A DNA stretch of 64,000 nt, taken from the NCBI GenBank assembly GCA_963854835.1, contig OY978528.1, forward strand, positions 40,842,960-40,906,959, read 5' to 3'. The stretch comes from Megamerina dolium (Eukaryota > Arthropoda > Insecta > Diptera > Megamerinidae). The notes beneath the pieces are model-generated. The model did not search any database. It was not told where the DNA came from and saw only the letters and a list, made by a program, of their open reading frames with translations. Every line of letters begins with the position of its first letter. Position 1 is the stretch's first letter. Position numbers and translations under genes: made by a program. Positions 22,875 to 33,300 of the stretch are shown here, piece after piece.

Positions 22875-24546
22875 TTATGAGTTTTTTCTATATATTTACT
22901 TCTAAAGATCGTATAATTTTGCCATAGAAGGAATTACAACTCACATTTGGGTGTGTTTTTTATATTATTTTTTTTTAAACATTTTTTTAGTGTTTTGATA
23001 TTATATACTATATCAACAATTTTTTGCTTTATGCACCATTAAGCATTTTCTATTTTCATACATATGCAAAATGCGTATATTAGCTTATATAAGTAGATTA
23101 GTCTGCGCCTCAGTTGTATGGACAAATGCTAGAAACGCTTAATTAGGTATTAAATCATATTTTTCGATGACAAATCGACGTGATTTACTATTTAGTAAAT
23201 GTATACACATTTTCTTTTCAAAGCCACATAAACAGTCTGTGTGTACAACAATAAACAACAATAGACAAAATATACTAGCATGTAGCTAACTGATTTCAAA
23301 AGTATACAAACCTCCCAAATATTTTTTAATACATACATAATTATAAGACGCTGTAATATCAATATCAAAAATATAAAATAACTATTGTTATCATAATTTA
23401 TAAGTCCTCGTACAGATAGTGGTATGAAAGAACACAAAAAAAGAAACAATGTAAATAACTGAAAATCGAAACCAAAGTATGAATTGCGCACCAAAGGATT
23501 TCACTAAATTATTATATACAGTGAAAATGGAATGGTAAATAGTTAACTAAGTATGTAGGTGATTAAATATTGAGAACATTTTTCTATTGAATACAATATT
23601 TTATGTTTGAAAACAAATATACATTTGGAAATAAAATTTCATTCATACTAAATACTTTGCTTTACAATTACTTGTTGCTTTCTAATTTTTTACATTTTAC
23701 GCTTAGAAATCAAATGCGCTTATGAACACTTATGACGTTATAATGTCAAAGGCCATACAATAGAAATGTAAATAATGGAGTATTTAGAAATTTTAATTGA
23801 TTTGTTGATTTAATCGTATATTTCTACACTTTCATTTTTGTTACAATTTTTAACGAGGTTTCTTAGTTTCAACAACTTTAGACGTCTACAAAAATCATAA
23901 TTAGAAGATAGAAAGGTATCAATTTTAAGGAAAATTGTTCAATATAAAGATATAAAAGAACTTTGAAATGAGTTTAATATTTAAGATGAATATTAAATTG
24001 TGAATATGTACATTAGGGCGGGAGAAACCGACTTACGACTAAAATCTTAAAGGTAAGGGGGATGATAATTAGCAAATGAATAATAATAGAATATATGTAT
24101 TAAAGACAACTTTTTCTGAATATTTTCGTTAAAATTCAGGTAAACACAAAACGATTGGCAGCACTGCTAGACACCTTTTTGATCTACTGACCACAAGTCA
24201 TCGTTATACGGCCTAAATGTAAAAAATAATTTATTCGTCTTGCGGCCAACTCTTTCGGAACTTTCGTTTTGCAAGACATTTGTCATAATTGATTTTAGTC
24301 TTCTTAATACACTTAAAAATATCAGCAGATTCTTTTTTTTTCTATAGAATTTGTGGGTAAAATAAGAAAATTGACACATCCTAATGTACATTGTAGAAGT
24401 GTACATATTGAAAATAATTGTATTAGTGCTAAGTAAAATCGCTGATTTGCATATTTTTTTTGTTTTTTCATTAAACTTTTTCAACCAATTTATCAATTTA
24501 CACAAATTCACATGTAAATAAATGGGAACATATACATTTACATATA
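22875..24546 (+). other. 3' flank of gene A and intergenic DNA
   Basis: AT-rich sequence with no supported gene. A possible AATAAA polyadenylation signal lies near 23630. Open frames on the minus strand (23192-23494, 24167-24559) look like random AT-rich frames. Confidence 0.5.
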
Positions 24547-25845
24547 AAGGGTTATCCATTTCGCGGTTTCAAAAGTATAGGGCTAGAATTCTGTCAAACT
24601 GAGTTGTTAAAACAATTTCTTTCTTTTTCAGTTCAAAGTCTGACATTTGCGAAAATGGATCGCTTAACTATCGCACAACGCATTAAAATTGTAAAAACCT
24701 ACTACAAAAATGGTGATTCTGCCACAGCCACATATCGTGCTTTAAGAGGAGATTATGGTTTACATAATCGTCCAACTACGCAAGCAATTGGCAAAATTGT
24801 GAAGAAATATGAAGAGACTGGATCGGTTACAGATATTGTAAGGCCTGTGCATCATCGTTTCGCTCGTATCACCGAAAATATCGCTGCTGTAAGTGAAAGT
24901 GTTGCCGATGATCCGAATGTGTTGATTCCTCGTCGTTCTCAGGAATTAGGACTGTCTTACGGCACATTATGGTGTATTTTGCATTTGTATCTACACCTAC
25001 ATCCATATAAAATCCAGCTCACACAACAACTGAAGCCAGCTGACCATTCACAACGTCGTAGATACGTCGAATGGGTGCTTGAACAACAGGCGGTGGACGG
25101 CGATTTTTCGAACAAAATTTTCTTCAGCGACGAAGCACATTTCTCACTCAGTGGTTATGTTAACAAACAAAATTGTCGTATTTGGGATTCTGAGAATCCT
25201 CAAGTAATTAAAGAGAGGCCACTACATCCACAAAAAGTCACTGCTTGGTGCGCTCTTTGGTCCGGAGGTGTGATTGGACCTTACTTCTTCGAAAACGACG
25301 ATGGAACGACTGTCACCGTCAATTCGGAGCGTTATGGTCATATGATAACCGACTTTTTTTTGCCTGCTATTGAAGAATACGACTTAGAGAATATGTGGAT
25401 TCAACAAGACGGTGCCACATCCCACACAACTCCAGCGAATATGGCTTTATTGCAAGAGAAATTTTCTGGCCGCGTAATTTCTCGTCGTGACGATATCAAG
25501 TGGCCACCAAGATCATGCGGTTTGACACCGCTTGACTTTTTTTTGTGGGGCTACGCGAAAGACCGTGTTTACGCAGATAAATCTTTAACTCTTGAGCACC
25601 TAAAAACCAACATTCGTCACGTTATGGCTGAGATACCGCCCAATATGTGTCAAAAAGTGGTCGAAAATTACCTCAAAAGAATCGATGCTTGCAACAATTC
25701 GCGTGGTGGTCATTTAAATGATGTAGTATTTCACACATAATGTCAACGTTCAAAGTTTATAATAAAAAAGAAATATCATGATAAAAAATATTTTATATGT
25801 GTTTTATTTACATTTACTTTTGAAACCGCAAAATGGATAACCCTT
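24547..25845 (+). mobile_element. Complete DD41D (rosa-type) mariner-like element
   Basis: The 1299-bp element is flanked by TA (24545-24546 and 25846-25847). The ends are inverted repeats starting AAGGGTTATCCATTTCGCGG on the left and AAGGGTTATCCATTTTGCGG on the right, with about 32 bp matching and one mismatch. It has a single intact transposase gene and essentially no other content. It appears recent. It sits between genes A and B. Confidence 0.94.
24655..25740 (+). CDS. Mariner-like DD41D transposase, intact (361 aa)
   Basis: Cut-and-paste transposase. I chose the ATG at 24655 (MDRLTIAQRIKIVKTYYKNG) because that is the usual start of the helix-turn-helix; an in-frame non-ATG extension upstream would reach towards the TIR. 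A first HTH (residues ~1-55, with TTQAIGKIVKKYEETGSV) is followed by a second. Catalytic residues are D in FFSDEAHFSL, D in WIQQDGATSH and D in LTPLDFFLWGY, with 41 residues between the last two. DD41D is the spacing of the rosa clade first described from a Ceratitis fly. The C-terminal RGGHLNDVVFHT is the family's normal ending. There are no stops or frameshifts. Confidence 0.94.
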   Translation: MDRLTIAQRIKIVKTYYKNGDSATATYRALRGDYGLHNRPTTQAIGKIVKKYEETGSVTDIVRPVHHRFARITENIAAVSESVADDPNVLIPRRSQELGLSYGTLWCILHLYLHLHPYKIQLTQQLKPADHSQRRRYVEWVLEQQAVDGDFSNKIFFSDEAHFSLSGYVNKQNCRIWDSENPQVIKERPLHPQKVTAWCALWSGGVIGPYFFENDDGTTVTVNSERYGHMITDFFLPAIEEYDLENMWIQQDGATSHTTPANMALLQEKFSGRVISRRDDIKWPPRSCGLTPLDFFLWGYAKDRVYADKSLTLEHLKTNIRHVMAEIPPNMCQKVVENYLKRIDACNNSRGGHLNDVVFHT

Positions 25846-25847
25846 TA

Positions 25848-26951
25848 TAGTATGTATAACAGTAATAGCGCAGCAATCATGTAATTACAACACAACATCA
25901 GCATTGAAAATGAATATATGGAGAAAATGCTCTATAAACGTCATAATGTCAGCAAATAATAATATACGCATGACTGCCCACTGTTTGAAATGCACATACG
26001 TAGGTATATACTTAGTAAGTAAATGAAATAAAATTTTAACTACGTTACACATTATTTGTCCTCTGTCATTGTTTTCCTGCCTTTTAAAAATCTCTCTCAC
26101 TCTCTTTAAAGTTTTCTTTCTCTTTTTGTTCTCTTCCACGATGCACGTCTATATAGTTTCTCTTAAATACGATTTCGTACATTTTACGAGAATACAGTTG
26201 ATTTGACGCCATTTTCAATTGTAGATTCTCCAACGCGATAATAATATTTTTCATGTCAAATGCAATTGCTTGTAGTTAGGTACCTACTTACATACATACA
26301 TACTAGTAATTTCTTTTCTTAATCAATAATTTATTTAATCGATTCTTTAATGATTGCTCTGAAACCTTCGAAAACATACTCATTTCATTTTCATAATTTT
26401 TCATTTCAAATTTCATAATTTATTTATTAATTACAAATATTTTACTAATTTACATGTATAATAGTAGAAACTAGATAATATTTAAATGAGAAAAAATAAA
26501 ATAAAATATAGTACATATTTACAATAATAATCGTGCAGACATGTACATGTACATATATGCATATAAATTAAGAGTGCTCCAATTATGACAAAGAAAATAA
26601 TTAATTTTTTTTTCACTTTTCATCTTCGGTAAACATTTTGGGTTAAATACATACATATATGTAGTTTTAACTTTTAATTTTTAAATAGTTAAAATTTCCA
26701 CTATTGAAGGTTCCATCGTTAAATAAACATTTGTGTTCTTTTAGCGTTGCAATACAAGAGTGAAATATATTGCGATTACAAATATTACAGTATTATATTC
26801 AATCAAATACATCGAAAGCTAGTAGACGTAATCCTCAAAATTTTCATACAAATAAGAACAGCCCTATTGTACTGTTTGTTGCGATAAAAACAGACAAATT
26901 CACTCATTTTTTTTTTGTTTTGTATCAACTGAAAATTACTGTTTTCACAAT
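25848..26951. other. Intergenic DNA between the mariner and gene B
   Basis: AT-rich. It probably includes the 3' UTR of gene B, which is on the minus strand. No other feature is supported. Confidence 0.5.
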
Positions 26952-28362
26952 TTAGCTTGTGCTTGTTGGGCTTGTTGCAATGTCATGTTCTTTGTCACAG
27001 AGTTCAGCTAATTGAGCTAATAAATTGATAACACGAAAATTTTCTTTGAAAATAGCAAAGTCCTGCAATGGACGCAAATAGTTTAGTGCTTCTGTATACT
27101 TAGTGATGGGCGTTGTTGGGAGAGCGGGTAAAATTGCGGTACTTTCTGTATTTAACACATCGTCATTATAGCGATTATTATCATTATCTTTGCCACCGCC
27201 ACCATCAGCAACACCATCATCATCTTCATCATCATCGATAATTTCTGTTTTAACTGTTGTCATCATCATTTCGTCATCGTTGTCGGCATTATATTGCCCA
27301 TATTCCTCTTGATATCCATATTTCGAATAATTTATATTCTGTCTATTCTGATAATAATATTGATTGTCATAATCGTCACCATCACTGTTATACGTCAAGA
27401 GTGTTGCATCATCGGTGCCATGCTCCTCATTTTCTTCTTTACATAGACGACGAGAACGTCGAAGACCAATATCACCACTAAAGCATGGAATATTGTCGTC
27501 CTCGTCATCGATGCCGCCATTTTTCTCTTGCATATCTGGCATCGCTTCGGATCCATCACAATCGTAATCGTAATCATCTCGACTACCGTCAATTTTTGTC
27601 ATTGCACCATAGTCTTTGGTCGTGATGCCTACAGAACTAATCGATGATGTTCCATTCTTATTATTGGCCTTTGCTTGAGCCACTATTCGTGTACAATATG
27701 CCACAATATCCTCACAGATGAGTGACTTGTGTGGAGCTTGGGCAATTATTAGATTATGCAAATATTCCAAATCGATGTTGTAAACGTTTTTGAAATCCTG
27801 TATCCACGCTTTATTCGGATAGAATCGATCGATTTGCAATATATCACGAAATTCTAGCGCTCGTTCACGTATCACAACATCTGTTATGGGGTCACTACTG
27901 TGATAGTATGCCCGCTTTATGTACTCATACATAAGATTGCCGAGAAAATTGATTTTCTTGTGACGCGCCATTGCCGGTGTATCATCGGGGTCGACCGTCT
28001 GGCATTGGGCATAGTATTGTAGAATCGAATCACGATTGGAAATCACATTTTTAATTTGCTCCCAGCTGCACTTGAAGACAGATGCTACACGCTGATAAAT
28101 CGGTGTATGATCATATAGGCGCAATGCTAAAATACGTTCTTCCAAATTTAGCACTCTACGTGGCTTGTTCTTTAGTAGCATACGCTCACGTAAATATTTG
28201 GTCGGCTGCGAAACGACAAACAATAATAAAATTTATATATAACATAGGTACATATATGCCTACTCTATTGGTGTGCTGGACCTTTGATTCTAATAATACG
28301 AGTACTACACATACGAGCATGTAGCATGTTTATGTATATTTCATTTTACTTACTCTTTTCAT
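26952..28362 (-). CDS. Gene B: CENP-B-type helix-turn-helix protein with acidic linker (420 aa, 2 exons)
   Basis: Join, on the minus strand, 28362-28354 (ATG AAA AGA, donor GTAAGT) and 28205-26952 (acceptor TTTCGCAG). The tiny first exon gives MKR in phase 0 with PTKYLRERMLLKNKPRRVLN. The first HTH (RRVLNLEERILALRLYDHTP, VFKCSWEQIKNVISNRDSIL) aligns position for position with gene A. The second half follows (FLGNLMYEYIKRAYY, ITDVVIRERALEFRD, FYPNKAWIQDFKNVYNI). Then comes an Asp/Asn/Tyr-rich linker with VKTEIIDDDEDD, and the same C-terminal segment as A (ALNYLRPLQDFAIFKENFRV). There is no DDE domain. It is divergent from gene A and separated from it by the DD41D mariner. It is probably a nuclear DNA-binding factor; its targets are unknown. 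Confidence 0.85.
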
Positions 28363-29647
28363 CGCAATCAAGTGTGAATCAAGTGTCACGAAAAGTAGGT
28401 ATGCAATAATAAAAGCACAACAATAATGACAACGCGTGGAGACAGTACTTCAAATCGAAATTGCCTCTATCTCGTTCCACTGTGTCTCCTCAGAAACGAG
28501 TAAAAACTCTCTCGCAATCGAAATGCAAACGCACAAAATGAACACAGTAGAATATCGACCGACAGCACAACGTGAAATTTAAAAGAAATTCCACAAACGA
28601 CTGAATGTTGAGCACAACGAAACAGCTTCAACAAGCCCAAGCTTCTTCGTGTACGCAGACAGAGCTAAACTGCTACATACAATACATCAACAGATACACA
28701 GGTCGTCGGCAAGTATACAAGCAGGCTGGCTAGCTGGTTGTTTGGCTGGTTAGTAACTATAACGGTCCCATGCTGGATTCAGAGAAAGCATATAGAACCG
28801 ACCAACCAACAAGCAACGACCAACAAAATTATAAATTTCAACAATACGGTAATGAGTAATGGTACTGCTATACTCAAACCCTAAATGCCGCTGTATCACC
28901 TAACCGGCTCCCTTTGTTCATGCGTGCAGAAGGAAAAAAAAACCGAAAACAAATGAAATATAAGTAAAGAGATGTTTATATGTATTTTATATGGTCGCAT
29001 ATGTGAGCAAATTGTACATATGTTTGCATATGCTCGTAAAGAGAAATGCATATATGCAGTGTTTCCAGTGCAAAATGTTTTTTAATTCCGACATTAGATA
29101 TTTTATACCTACTCTTTCTTATTTCTTATTATTGCTGTTTGGAAGATTCTCAGAAAAATTATTAAAAACATACATTTTACTTCAAATCATAGTAACTGAT
29201 AAATCAGTAGACGACCTTCATGAAAAATATTCTAGTATTAATTAGAAAGAATAGTGAGAATGCATGAATGAAATGAAAAAATATCATGCACAGAAACAAG
29301 CAACACACCGCAAGCGTAATGTTCTGTTCAAACGGAACAGAAAAATAAAACATTCAACGAACGCAAAAACAAAGCGAGGAATGTACATATGTATATGTAT
29401 GTACACCTATATATTTAATAAACGATAAAAATAATGTAAACAGAGAAATCATAATAACAATAACAACGCAAAGAAAAGAAGATGATGATGAAGAAGAAGA
29501 GAAAATACACAAGCAGGCTCAAGCAAACAACTCAAGCAATAGTAATCATACATATGAAGAGAATGCGTATGCTTGAATCAGTTGATTGTTGCTGCTCAAG
29601 CCAAATAGACAAGCAGGAGGAAGTGGTTTGTATGTTTGCTTTGTTTT

Positions 29648-29652
<5 letters not shown>
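28363..29652. promoter_or_regulatory. Divergent intergenic region between genes B and C
   Basis: The 5' end of B (minus) and the 5' end of C (plus) face away from each other across about 1.4 kb, so both promoters should lie here. No core promoter motif is assigned. At about 29550-29630 there is a leader-like segment (TGCTTGAATCAGTTGATTGT) that recurs before gene D. Confidence 0.4.

Positions 29653-29720
<68 letters not shown>
29653..29720. repeat. (TA)n microsatellite
   Basis: About 68 bp of uninterrupted TA, directly upstream of the coding start of gene C. Confidence 0.97.
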
Positions 29721-29722
<2 letters not shown>

Positions 29723-29805
29723 AAATCATTTTTGTGTGATTATCTCTAGCATGTACATATGAATGACGATATTTGGTCAAGCATTGAAAGAAGAAATTCA
29801 ACAAA

Positions 29806-32800
29806 ATGGCATCGACATCATCCCGCCAAACAATTGCGTCACAAACCACTTTACAAAATCGTCAATTTTGGACTGATTTCTTTTTATTATACGAAAGTTT
29901 GCCTACACTATGGGATATGCGTAATCCACTGTATAAGGAACGTAGTGCTAAATTGGAAGCCTACGATATGTTGGTTGAGAAATTACGTGAAATCGAACCA
30001 AGTGCCGATCGTGAGGATGTTTTACGTAAAATCAATATATTTCGTACAAATTATCGGCGTGAATGCTCACGTATTAATACATCAAATATTATGGGTAAAC
30101 AATACAAGACAACGCTTTGGTATTTTGATTTATTGAATTTTCTACAAACTCAAGAATATCGCAAAGTAAAACGTGCTGCTACTGCCAGTCTCTTAGATGG
30201 AGAGAAGTGTATAATGGTAAGTACGATAAATGAAATACATTAGCGATATGGAGTTGAATTTGTTTTTGTATTTTTGATCATATATATCCATATATTTATG
30301 GCATGGTATCCAATATCAATTTTGAATTGTGAAAATGGAGATTGTCAACATTTTTAAAAATCAAAATGAAAAATTGCTTCAACCTGTAGTGTAGTTCAAG
30401 CATGATACATATCAGCTGACACAAAAAATATGGTGCTGCCACATAGTCCAAATATCGAGTACCTATATACATTTAAGTAAAACTAAATGAGCAATTTTCA
30501 CAAAGAGATAATAGTTGTTTAATTCTGCAGTAGCGAAATTTTATATAGTTTTGATATGGAAATATTACGAACCGTGAATAGGATTGGATAGGATTTCGTA
30601 CTAAATAAACTTTTCAGGCAGTTCTGTGATTCCTTGACTCAATATTGTTTTAGCACGCGTCAAAGATGAACACCAGTAAAGAGAAAATACACCATATTTT
30701 ACAGTTTTTCTTCGATAAAGGCGAAAATGAAAGCCAGAGGGCTGAAAATGTGAATAGTGCTTATGGTTCTGAGACTGTAGCAGCCAATCACGTGCAATTT
30801 TGGTTTCGTCGATTCCGTTCCGGTATTTTTGATGTCAAAGATGCAAAGCCAATTGTCGAAAATATCGATAAAATAATGGTAATCGTCGGGTCTGACCGTC
30901 ATGTAAGCACTGTTTCTATTGCCCAGGAGTTAAACATTGCACATAAAACGTTTGGAACCATTTAAATAAATATAACCTTCAATTTAATGCAAAAATAATG
31001 GATTTCCTTTTACAACTTTTATAATGTGGCACTTATAACCCTCGAAGGGCTCTTTGGCCAAGCTTCTCGAGTACTGTTGTGCGTGTTAAATTTTGGACAG
31101 TATTGGAAGAAACCTACTTATTTTAACCGGTTCCGACTGGCAGAACCCTTCTGAACTTTGTCAAAGAGGTCCTTTAGAAGCTTTTCCATGGCAAATTGTT
31201 ACTGCCGGAAGAATTGCAAATTGCTTCCCGACAGGTGGGCACCATTCGAAAAAAAATCTTTTCTATATTAAATTTATGCTTCAGTCGAGGAACTCACGAC
31301 CTACATATCAGAAGGCCAACACACTAGCCACTGAGCTACGGCACCCACTATTTTTTTTTATGAGAAAGACAAAATATCATCCCGGGTGTATAGATTTTTT
31401 CATGACGAGAAAAAAAAAGTCAGGGATGCTTAGAAAAGTTTTATTTATTTATTAAATTAAAAAAAAAAATATCTTGCTATTAAAAAGTAAATTACAAATA
31501 GATTTTGCATAAAAATATCTCTGTATTGGAGTTGCATCCCGATAATTTAGATATCTTTTTATTCGCTTTGTCTAAAATTATTGGCCAATGGCCAGTTTAA
31601 TATAATCGACAGCCTTTCATTGTGTTCTAAGAAAATAATAAATATATAGTGAAAATGTGAGCAGCTATCAAATTTATTTGAGTTAAACTTATTGGTAATC
31701 TATATTATTTACTAAATTGTAAGTAATTATTCTTTTGTTTTTGTTTACCCCTTTTTTACTTATCTTAATAAATAGCGCAGAAAACGTGACGCCACTGTAG
31801 TACAATGCAAATCGCATAATTTAAAATCATCACTATCACCAGCGTCATCTAGTCAACAAATAGCAAAGAAAGCACGCATGATGGACATGCCACAAATAAT
31901 ACAAGAAGATGAAAGTGTCGATTATGATGATGGCACACAACATTATGAAGAGTATTCAAATGGAAAAGATGAAATGATGACCATTGAGGACCTTGGTATT
32001 ATGACAAGAGATGCTGATGCTGAAGTAAGAATGACAACACCGGAAGCACAACAAGAGCAACAAAATCATCATCAGCATCAACAACAAGAACAACCACAAC
32101 AGCAATTCCAGAATGGATTTCAGACATTTGCCTTGCAGCGTTTTATGCAACCCAAAATTGAAGAATCCATTGAATCACAGAATCAACCAGAATATTATGG
32201 TGAAACATATGACGAGTACATAAATGAGGATGACGATGTAGTTGTAGTACAAGATGATGCAGATGCACAGGAGATGACAGATGAGTTGGCAAATGGTCAT
32301 GTATTCGATGATAATTGGCCATTGAAATCAAATCAATCCGAGAATCATCAACAGATATCTGCTCAAAGTGTTCAAACGCCAAAGAAAATAATACGCAATT
32401 TCAAAGTGATAACACCAAAATCTCATTCTGTAGGAATACAGCCAATAGTATCATCACATAAAAACCTAGTTACAACAGGAGGCTCCCCAGGTTGTGGAAC
32501 AAGTGTAGCTGCCGATATATTAGCCAAATCTTGGGCAATACAATACGATGAAATGTCCACTGATCAAAAGATATATGCTCGCAAAGCGATAGCCGATATA
32601 CTTTTCGAGGGTTGTATCGGTAATTTAGGACGCGATCGTGATAATGTTAGCAGAGATAAAGGAGCATCTGTTATAGGTGCCACGCAACAGCAAGCAACCA
32701 CAACTGAACCTTTTCCATCGTCAGAAGAGGATGCTGAGGCTGGTTATGTGTATGCTTCCGCCGATGGTAACGAAATGAATATCAAAGATTGGATTGCCAA

Positions 32801-32810
32801 AATGAAATGA
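29806..32810 (+). CDS. Gene C: MADF-domain protein with BESS-like C-terminus (481 aa, 2 exons)
   Basis: Join 29806-30216 and 31776-32810, phase 0 (ATAATG|GTAAGT; TTAATAAATAG|CGCAGA). The start context is CAAAATGG. Exon 1 is an MADF (Myb/SANT-like) DNA-binding domain: NRQFWTDFFLLYESLPTLWD, LVEKLREIEPSADREDVLRK, FRTNYRRECSRI, LWYFDLLNFL. Exon 2 opens with a basic RRKRD stretch that may act in nuclear import, then a long acidic and Gln-rich linker (TPEAQQEQQNHHQHQQQEQ). It ends with LAKSWAIQYDEMSTDQKIYA and ADILFEGCIGNL, resembling the conserved C-terminal segment of MADF proteins (BESS-like). The 1559-bp intron holds a mariner fragment and a SINE. Exon 1 is strongly similar to exon 1 of gene D, so the two are tandem duplicates. 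It is probably a transcription regulator. Confidence 0.85.
30600..30990 (+). pseudogene. Mariner transposase N-terminal fragment inside the intron of gene C
   Basis: A 99-codon frame (30666-30965) reads FFDKGENESQRAENVNSAYG, NHVQFWFRRFRSGIFDVKDA and SIAQELNIAHKTFGTI, then stops. This is the HTH half of a DD34D-type mariner such as the mauritiana or mellifera groups, and differs from the DD41D element at 24547. The catalytic half is gone, so it is a deletion derivative. The element ends are not certain. Confidence 0.8.
31024..31348 (-). mobile_element. tRNA-derived SINE, copy 2, in the intron of gene C
   Basis: The reverse complement matches the SINE at 9241-9597 along its length. The tRNA-like head (TGGGTGCCGTAGCTCAGTGG) is at 31348-31329 on the minus strand, and the tail motif AAGTGCCACATTAT is at about 31033-31020. 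It is diverged by several per cent with indels. Confidence 0.87.
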
Positions 32811-33300
32811 GTGCAAAGTGAACATGTACTATACTATGTATAGTATTGAACAAATGGTATATTTTTCCTACGATAGTGTCTTTTTTTTTACAAAAAACAA
32901 AATATATGTGAAAAAATTAATAATATAAAATTCCAGTTTGAGAGCTTATAGGTATATTGTTTTTATTTTTCTAATTTGTGCCTGGTTATGTTCAATCGAC
33001 AATTTTGCACAAAACAGTATAAACATAATTAGTTTAAATATTCCTTTGTTAATATGAAAACATGCAGAAAAAGTGGCAAACTCTTTGCAATGGCAACCCT
33101 GGTAAAATCAGACAATTTTTTTTTCTGAAACAAATGTAGAGAAATAACGAATGATGTCATCGTGTGCTTGAATTAGTTGATTGTTGGTGCTGAAGTCAAA
33201 CAAGTGTCTGAACAACCGGAAGTTGTGCGATTTTTTTCCTGATTGAGTTACACATACAAACTCACATACCGGTGACTTTCAAAAAATAATTCAATATAAA
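32811..33300 (+). promoter_or_regulatory. Short spacer and 5' leader between genes C and D
   Basis: Contains the gene D leader, with GTGCTTGAATTAGTTGATTG at about 33161-33182 followed by matches to the leader before gene C (CAAACAAGTGTCTGAACAAC versus CAAATAGACAAGCAGGAGG). The duplicated block therefore included upstream sequence. Confidence 0.55.
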
